From contig JAHBWF010000038.1 in the NCBI GenBank assembly GCA_019637105.1, positions 1-53,384 on the forward strand: a stretch of 53,384 nt of DNA. The letters are read 5' to 3'. This DNA comes from Labilithrix sp. GTDB lineage: Bacteria; Myxococcota_A; Polyangia; Polyangiales; Polyangiaceae. The translations under genes were made by a program, and so were the position numbers. The notes below the pieces were generated by a model, which made no database searches, had not been told where the DNA came from, and worked only from the letters and a program-made list of their open reading frames with translations. Below are positions 48,801-53,384 of this stretch, one piece after another (the stretch's first letter is position 1; every line of letters starts with the position of its first letter).

Positions 48801-51645
48801 CGAGGTCGGCGACGTCGCCAAGGTCCTCGTCAAGAGCCCCTTCAAGGAGGCCGAGGCGCTCGTCACCGTCGAGCGTCAGGGGATCCACGACCAGCGCCGC
48901 GTCACGGTCCGCGGGTCGATGCCGACGTTCGACGTCCCCGTGACCGCGGAGACGTGGCCCAACGTCTTCGTCTCGGTCGAGCTCATCAAGGGGCGCACGA
49001 CGGACGCGAAGGCGGTCGCGGCGGCGAAGGGCGCCGACGTCGGCGCGCCGAGCTACCGCATCGGCTGGGCGGAGATCCACGTGAACCCGGAGGGGCGCCG
49101 CCTGAAGGTCGACGTGAAGCCGTCGAAGAAGGAGCTCCGCCCCGGGGACACCGTCGACGTCGACCTCACGGTGACGGATCGCGCGGGGAAGGGCGCCAAG
49201 GCCGACGTCGCGTTCTACGCCGTCGACGAGGGCGTCCTCATGCTCACCGGCTATCGGACGCCGGACCCGCTGCCGGTCTTCTCCGCGCGGAGGCCGCTCA
49301 GCGTGGCGCCGATCGAGTCGCGCGACAACCTCGCGCGCATCCTCCGCCTCTCGCGCGGGCCGGGCGAGGACAAGGGCGACGAGGGAGGCGGCGGCGGCGA
49401 AGGCGGGCTCACCACGCGGCAGGACTTCCGCACGACGGCGTTCTTCCAGCCCTCGGTCGTCACGGGGCCCGACGGCAAGGCCCGCGTGCGCTTCAAGCTG
49501 CCCGACTCGCTCACGACCTACCGGCTGATGGCGGTGGCGACCTCGGACACGGATCGCTTCGGCTTCGGTCAGGAGTCGATCGTCACGAGCCGGCCGCTCA
49601 TGGCGCGCCCGGCCCTGCCTCGGTTCCTCCGCGCCGGCGACGCGATGAACGCCGGCGTCATCCTGTCGTCGAAGGGGGTCCCCGCCCAGTCGGTCGTCGT
49701 GACGCTCGACGCCAAGGGCGTGGTCGTCTCCGGCGAGGCGTCGAAGCGGGTCGAGCTCCCCGCGAACGGATCGGTCGAGGTCACGTGGGCGATCGGCTCG
49801 CCGGCGGTGGGGAGGGCGGAGCTCGCGTTCCACGCGCGCGCCGGCGCCGAGCGCGACGACGTCACGGTGAAGCGCGACGTCGCCGCGCCGCTCAGCCTCG
49901 AGGCGGTGGCGCTCTACGGGGACACCGAGAAGGCCGCGGCCGAGCAGCTCGGCGATCTGAAGGGCATCCGCACCGACACGGGAGGCCTCGATCTGCGCGT
50001 CGCGTCGACCGCGCTCGTCGGCCTCGACAGCGGCGTCGACGCGCTCCTCGAGTACCCGTACGGCTGCGCGGAGCAGCTCACGAGCAAGATGGTCCCGCTC
50101 GTCGCGCTCGGGGACCTCGCGCGCGACTACGGCGTGAAGCTGCCCGCGGACACGAACGCCATCGTCGACGAGACCATCGTGAAGATCCTGAAGGCGCAGC
50201 GGCCCGACGGCGCGTTCGGCTACTGGGCCGACTCGCCGCGAGGCGACACGTGGCTCACCGCGTACGCCCTCTGGGGTCTCACGCTCGCCGAGCAGCGCGG
50301 GCGGCCCGTGCCGGCGGCGGCGACGGCGGGCGCGACCCGGTGGCTGCGCGAGCGGCTCGCGGCCTGCGGCCTCTCCGACCCGGCCGAGGCCCCGAAGCGC
50401 GGCCGCGCCGTCGCGGAGCGTTGGGAGTGCGGGGACGACGACGTCCTGCTCTCGTCGCAGGCGTTCGTCCTCGACGTCCTCGCGATGACCGGGAACCCCG
50501 ACGCCGGCTACGCGTCGCGCCTGTTCGCGCGCCGGGAGAAGATGCCGCTCTTCGCGCGGGCGCTGCTCGCGCACGCGATGACGCTGACCAGGATGCGCGC
50601 GGAGGACGCGAAGGAGCTCGTGCGCGACGCCGAGGCGCACGTGCGGATGACGCCGGCGGGCGCGACGATCGCGGAGAACCTCGGCGATCGCTACGCGCCG
50701 CTGCTCGACTCGGAGAACCGGACGACCGCGATCGTCCTGCGCTCGCTCGTCACCGTCGACCCGAAGCACCCGCTCGCCGCGCGGCTCGCGAAGGGCCTGC
50801 TCGCGGCGCGCCGCGGCGGCGCGTGGCGGTCGACCCAGGAGAACGCCTGGGCGCTGCTCGCGCTCGACGACTACCGGCGGGCGCAGGAGAAGGACGAGCC
50901 GGACTTCGACGCGGGCGTCTTCTTCGGCGAGCGGGAGGTCATGAGGGCGGCGTTCCACGGGCGCAGCGTGAAGGCGCGCTCGGAGAGCTTCGCCGCCGAC
51001 GCGATCTTCGGGCGGAGCGGGCAGAACCTCGCGTTCCAGGTGAACGGGCGCGGCAGGCTCTTCTACGAGGCGCGCCTCCGCTACGCCCGGACGGAGCTGC
51101 CGAAGGCGCCGATCGACCGGGGCTTCTTCGTGAAGAAGGTCGTGCGGTCGCTCGCGCCCGCGGAGCTCTCGGCGGCGATGCGCACGATCCCGGCGACGTC
51201 GGCCGCGAGCGCGACGGCGAGCGACCTGGTCCTCGTCGACCTGATGGTCGTCACGCCGGACCCGCGCGAGCAGGTCGTGATCGACGATCCCTTGCCCGCC
51301 GGCCTCGAGCCCGTCCAGGCGAAGCTCGCGACGACCGCCCGCGACCTCGCCGTGACCGAGCCCGGAGACGAGGGCGATCAGGAGGACGCCGAGGACGCCC
51401 GCGACGCCGACGCGCGCGCCGCCGGCCAGACCTTCCAGCGCTCCTGGTACCACCGCGAGTTCCACGACGACCGCGTCCTGACGTTCGTCGATCGCATGGC
51501 GGCGGGGATCTACCACTACCGCTACCTCGCGCGCGCGACGACGCCCGGCCGCTTCGTCGTCCCGCCGACCCGCGCCGAGTGCATGTACGAGCCGGAGACG
51601 TTCGGGCGCACGGCCGCGACGATCTTCGAGGTGAAGGCGAGATGA
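45835..51645 (+). CDS. Bacterial alpha-2-macroglobulin lipoprotein with intact thioester
   Basis: The product is about 1,936 residues. A lipoprotein signal ends VAAC. N-terminal Ig-like MG domains follow (VTILFNRPMRPLE, FELRFNQPVDPKEVE). The MG/bait region (about 600-1190) contains GMLFTDRGIYKAGETIRVKGVFR. The A2M domain has TTAFFQPSVVTGPDGKARVRFKLPDS-type sequence. The thioester motif is GCAEQ (Cys1411, Gln1414) in the helical TED domain, and a receptor-binding-like end follows. It is expected to trap proteases in the periplasm, protecting the cell wall and envelope. It overlaps pbpC by 4 bp (ATGA), the well-known pairing with a class A-type PBP1c that repairs peptidoglycan. The open frame starts 30 codons earlier, but that part is Arg-rich. 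Confidence 0.95.
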   Translation: MDRRLRPTRRFLSMVALVGVAACLPGARAPNVAPQRTLGLGAAEASGRTPSAAFGVVFAGPKGETVDPSEVTILFNRPMRPLELASDAEETAPPATITIEGGGGAPAGKWRWLGTSALMFAPDAALPRATPYVVRVPGATKALDGSTLGEDYVFSFTTARPRVVHFSPDDGATHLEPRQAFELRFNQPVDPKEVERVTTVSAFAGKTKIAFTASRPKPDVPMLVKLTPRAPLPLAAPIVVEVGAALRGEEGPLPSGVSSEARVETYGPLTVSEVSCSRDASALCSPHGGVSVDLSNRVSLADFKAHVRVEPPVPIRWSSGRDGSDKVQWLSLPVDLGPARTFRVVVTPGLRDEYGQVLAREHAVTLRTGDEAPDVRIGLVGDVFEAAKAKGRAVPISSLNVDAFELVTGTTDERGLMSILGQPYPMEDVYARLRSLSGARTEDVRPGAARNAVAIRNVSTDALLGPKGKGLAFVATSRPSARRRPIVDVRHVTVTDLAISAKLSRFGSLVLVTRLSDGKPVPGATVAIRDERGDEVLAVPTDGRGIAALPADRFQPVKPAGDIDERLVIFARSGDDWTYRRASDLVSRAETPYLDMAARMPVFGMLFTDRGIYKAGETIRVKGVFRKNEAKGMVTPRGRAVTVRAIDPDGATMFEHEAKLGAFGELSVDVPVPATSRLGRVQLEAIVADATEKHPWEPNAASVGVEIAAYRPAEFKVSVEPSQPAFVRGDKATFAVRGDYLFGAPMSGGKVRYTATRSRTPFSPPRTEGFEVDDSAYRWALADSSPRGGRLAGGDGALSDKGAYEAPLALALPNQEGAESVTFEAEVEDLSRQTIASHATALVHPAAFYVALERPKDIFVPANTALRAVVAAVEPSGARRAGVTVNVDLVARTWATATEATGEDGVHYESRAVDKVVGACSAKTTADVAACELKPPEAGYYVVRARAVDERGNVVASSYGVYVSGDGAKVAWPVTDGTRLELVTDKASYEVGDVAKVLVKSPFKEAEALVTVERQGIHDQRRVTVRGSMPTFDVPVTAETWPNVFVSVELIKGRTTDAKAVAAAKGADVGAPSYRIGWAEIHVNPEGRRLKVDVKPSKKELRPGDTVDVDLTVTDRAGKGAKADVAFYAVDEGVLMLTGYRTPDPLPVFSARRPLSVAPIESRDNLARILRLSRGPGEDKGDEGGGGGEGGLTTRQDFRTTAFFQPSVVTGPDGKARVRFKLPDSLTTYRLMAVATSDTDRFGFGQESIVTSRPLMARPALPRFLRAGDAMNAGVILSSKGVPAQSVVVTLDAKGVVVSGEASKRVELPANGSVEVTWAIGSPAVGRAELAFHARAGAERDDVTVKRDVAAPLSLEAVALYGDTEKAAAEQLGDLKGIRTDTGGLDLRVASTALVGLDSGVDALLEYPYGCAEQLTSKMVPLVALGDLARDYGVKLPADTNAIVDETIVKILKAQRPDGAFGYWADSPRGDTWLTAYALWGLTLAEQRGRPVPAAATAGATRWLRERLAACGLSDPAEAPKRGRAVAERWECGDDDVLLSSQAFVLDVLAMTGNPDAGYASRLFARREKMPLFARALLAHAMTLTRMRAEDAKELVRDAEAHVRMTPAGATIAENLGDRYAPLLDSENRTTAIVLRSLVTVDPKHPLAARLAKGLLAARRGGAWRSTQENAWALLALDDYRRAQEKDEPDFDAGVFFGEREVMRAAFHGRSVKARSESFAADAIFGRSGQNLAFQVNGRGRLFYEARLRYARTELPKAPIDRGFFVKKVVRSLAPAELSAAMRTIPATSAASATASDLVLVDLMVVTPDPREQVVIDDPLPAGLEPVQAKLATTARDLAVTEPGDEGDQEDAEDARDADARAAGQTFQRSWYHREFHDDRVLTFVDRMAAGIYHYRYLARATTPGRFVVPPTRAECMYEPETFGRTAATIFEVKAR

Positions 51646-53384
51646 GGCGCGCGGTCGACGCGCGGTTCGTCCGCGGCTGTCGCGCGCTCGGCGGCGCGAT
51701 GCTCGCGGCGCTCGCGTGGCTCTTCGTCGGGGCCGCGTTCACCCCGCTCCCGGAGGCGCTGTCGGCGGGCGGGACGTACGGCGCGTCCGTCCAGTTCCTC
51801 GATCGCGAGGGGGAGCTCTTGCGCGAGGTGCGCGCCGACGACGCCGCGCGCGCCGTCTGGGTGCCGCTCGACGACGTCGGCGACGACGTCGTCCGCGCGA
51901 TCCTCGCGGCGGAGGACCGCCGGTTCGACGAGCACGTCGGCGTCGATCCGGCGGCGGCGGCGCGCGCCCTCGCGACGTCCGTCCGCGCGCGCCGGATCGT
52001 CTCCGGCGCGTCGACGATCACGATGCAGCTCGCGCGCCTCGTGGCGCCTCACCCGCGGACCCTCCGGGGCAAGCTGGGCGAGGCGGCGATGGCGGTCCGG
52101 ATCGAGGCGTCGCTCTCGAAGCCGCAGATCCTCGAGCAGTACCTGAACCGCGCGCCGTTCGGCGCGGGCGTCCGCGGGATCGGCGCGGCGAGCCGCTATT
52201 TCTTCGACAAGCCGCCGCGCGAGCTGTCGACGGCCGAGGCGGCGACGCTCGCCGGGATCCCGCGCGGCCCGAGCCTCTACTCGCTCGTCCGTCACCCGGA
52301 CCGGGTGCTCGCGCGCCGCGACCGCGTGCTCGATCGCATGCTCGCCGCCGGGTCGATCGGCCCCGAGGAGCACGCGCGCGCGAAGGCGGAGCCGCTCACG
52401 CTCCAGCTCGGCAAGGGCGGCTTCGGCGCGCCGCACCTCGTCGACGCGCTCCTCGCCGGCGCGCTCGATCCGTCCGTCCCGGCCCTCCGCGGGCGGACCT
52501 CGCGCGTGGAGACGACGATCGACCGCGGGCTCCAGCGCGAGATCGAGCGCGCCGCCGGCGACGTCCTCCGGCCGCTCGCGGATCGTCACGTGACGGCGGC
52601 CAGCGTCCTCGTCGTCGACAACGCGACGGGCGAGGTGCTCGCGTACGTCGGCTCGCCGCGCTGGGAGGACGACGCGCACGGCGGGAAGAACGACGGCGTC
52701 CGCGCGCGCCGGCAGCCCGGCTCGACGCTGAAGCCGTTCGTCTACGGGCTCGCGATGGAGGACCTCGGGTGGACGCCCGCGACCGTGCTCCCCGACGTCG
52801 AGCTGCACCTCGCGACGCCCGGCGGCACCTACTCGCCGCGCAACTACGACGAGCGCTTCCACGGTCCGGTGCGCCTCCGCGAGGCGCTCGCGAGCTCGTA
52901 CAACGTGCCGGCGGTGTTCGCGGCGAACGAGGTCGGGGTCGCGCGCGTGCTCGACCGCCTGCGGGACGTCGGCCTCGGCACGCTCCGGGAGACGCCCGAG
53001 TTCTACGGGCCGGCGCTCGCGCTCGGGGACGGGGAGGTGCGCCTCTACGATCTCGTCGGCGCCTACGCGGCGCTCGCGCGCGGCGGCGTCCACCGCCCCC
53101 TCCGCGCGGTGCGCGCCGCGGAGGACGTCGCGCTCCCCCCGGCGGCCGAGGGGCGCCGGGTGATGCCGGAGGCGGAGGCGGCGATGCTCGCGGACATCCT
53201 CCGCGACAGGACCGCGCGCGTCGCGGCGTTCGGCGAGCACACCGCGCTCGACCTGCCGTTCGCGGTCGCCGCCAAGACCGGCACGTCGAAGGGGTACCGC
53301 GACAACTGGACCGTGGGCTTCACGCGCGAGCTGACCGTGGGCGTGTGGGTCGGCAATTTCGACGGCAGCCCGATGACGAAGGTG
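51642..53384 (+). CDS. pbpC: Penicillin-binding protein 1C (3' end beyond window)
   Basis: There are 581 codons in the window and the frame continues past the edge. After a short cytoplasmic part and a membrane helix (about 18-32), the GT51 glycosyltransferase domain has AAEDRRFDEHVG (Glu91) and GASTITMQLARLV. The transpeptidase has the three active-site motifs STLK (Ser361, Lys364), SYN (419-421) and KTG (545-547). The DNWTVGFT...VGVWVGNFDGSPM sequence near the end is typical of PBP1c. It polymerises and cross-links peptidoglycan from the inner membrane. Its ATG overlaps the macroglobulin stop codon, so both are made together. Confidence 0.96.
   Translation, partial: MRRAVDARFVRGCRALGGAMLAALAWLFVGAAFTPLPEALSAGGTYGASVQFLDREGELLREVRADDAARAVWVPLDDVGDDVVRAILAAEDRRFDEHVGVDPAAAARALATSVRARRIVSGASTITMQLARLVAPHPRTLRGKLGEAAMAVRIEASLSKPQILEQYLNRAPFGAGVRGIGAASRYFFDKPPRELSTAEAATLAGIPRGPSLYSLVRHPDRVLARRDRVLDRMLAAGSIGPEEHARAKAEPLTLQLGKGGFGAPHLVDALLAGALDPSVPALRGRTSRVETTIDRGLQREIERAAGDVLRPLADRHVTAASVLVVDNATGEVLAYVGSPRWEDDAHGGKNDGVRARRQPGSTLKPFVYGLAMEDLGWTPATVLPDVELHLATPGGTYSPRNYDERFHGPVRLREALASSYNVPAVFAANEVGVARVLDRLRDVGLGTLRETPEFYGPALALGDGEVRLYDLVGAYAALARGGVHRPLRAVRAAEDVALPPAAEGRRVMPEAEAAMLADILRDRTARVAAFGEHTALDLPFAVAAKTGTSKGYRDNWTVGFTRELTVGVWVGNFDGSPMTKV

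Noticed and set aside
43993-51516. A minus-strand open frame of about 2,500 codons opposite the propeller, membrane-protein and macroglobulin genes
   Set aside because: Its translation is Arg/Asp/Leu/Val-rich without any domain. Long antisense frames are expected opposite real genes in DNA with G or C at nearly every third position.
1-53384. Recent horizontally acquired island or prophage
   Set aside because: No integrase, transposase, tRNA or phage structural gene was seen, and composition is uniform apart from small intergenic AT patches.

Overview
The window is very G+C-rich bacterial chromosome and reads like a myxobacterium of the Polyangia type (an inference from gene content, not from a marker gene). 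The grounds are three membrane-anchored Ser/Thr protein kinases, many lipoproteins with Asp-Gly-rich linkers after the lipid-anchor Cys, a TPR/PEGA-type signal-peptide protein, an orphan YscJ-type lipoprotein and a SWIM-SNF2 helicase. No rRNA, tRNA, insertion sequence, prophage or CRISPR array was recognised.

Layout. 1-894 (minus) is the N-terminal part of a repetitive Asn/Ser/Ala-rich lipoprotein. It is followed by an 868-bp gene-free stretch holding ten copies of a 32-33 bp hairpin repeat. 1763-8816 holds most parts of a lipid-transporting Mla/Mce-type ABC importer or exporter: two different ATPases (1763-2599 and 7187-7942), two different MlaE-like permeases (4854-5678 and 5685-6509), a small membrane protein and a YscJ/SctJ-like lipoprotein. 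A class II-like cytochrome c and a Ser/Thr kinase are inserted between the two ATPases. The two ATPases carry complementary defects: one lacks the H-loop His, the other has a broken signature motif. This would make one degenerate and one canonical ATP site if they form a heterodimer, and it is the most interesting observation here. 8910-10436 is an acyl-CoA-ligase-like protein with both catalytic lysine positions changed to Arg.

10575-13732 (plus) has a basic mini-protein, an ASCH-domain protein, an unknown protein and an ABC-F translation factor. 14090-18170 has a second kinase, a TPR/PEGA-like exported protein and a lipoprotein. 18406-22485 has a SWIM-SNF2 helicase and a TerB-like protein. 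22621-25620 is a third kinase whose linker changes reading frame several times. 25677-29001 (minus) has an SGNH hydrolase lipoprotein, an FGE/SUMF1-domain lipoprotein and a Rieske oxygenase, separated by an AT-richer island with a perfect DnaA box. 29197-31728 has a lipase-like hydrolase and a beta-propeller lipoprotein. 31845-35870 is a small glycan cluster (two GT4 glycosyltransferases and a MurJ/Wzx-type flippase). 35941-37732 has two related Cys-rich lipoproteins. 37991-41273 has typA and an MFS exporter. 41518-45657 has mostly unknown membrane and propeller proteins. The window ends with a translationally coupled alpha-2-macroglobulin and pbpC pair; pbpC runs off the edge.

Regulatory pattern. 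Several genes start 7-8 nt after a TAnnNN hexamer with no Shine-Dalgarno sequence, which suggests leaderless transcripts. Several genes end in perfect GC-rich palindromes without a T-tract.
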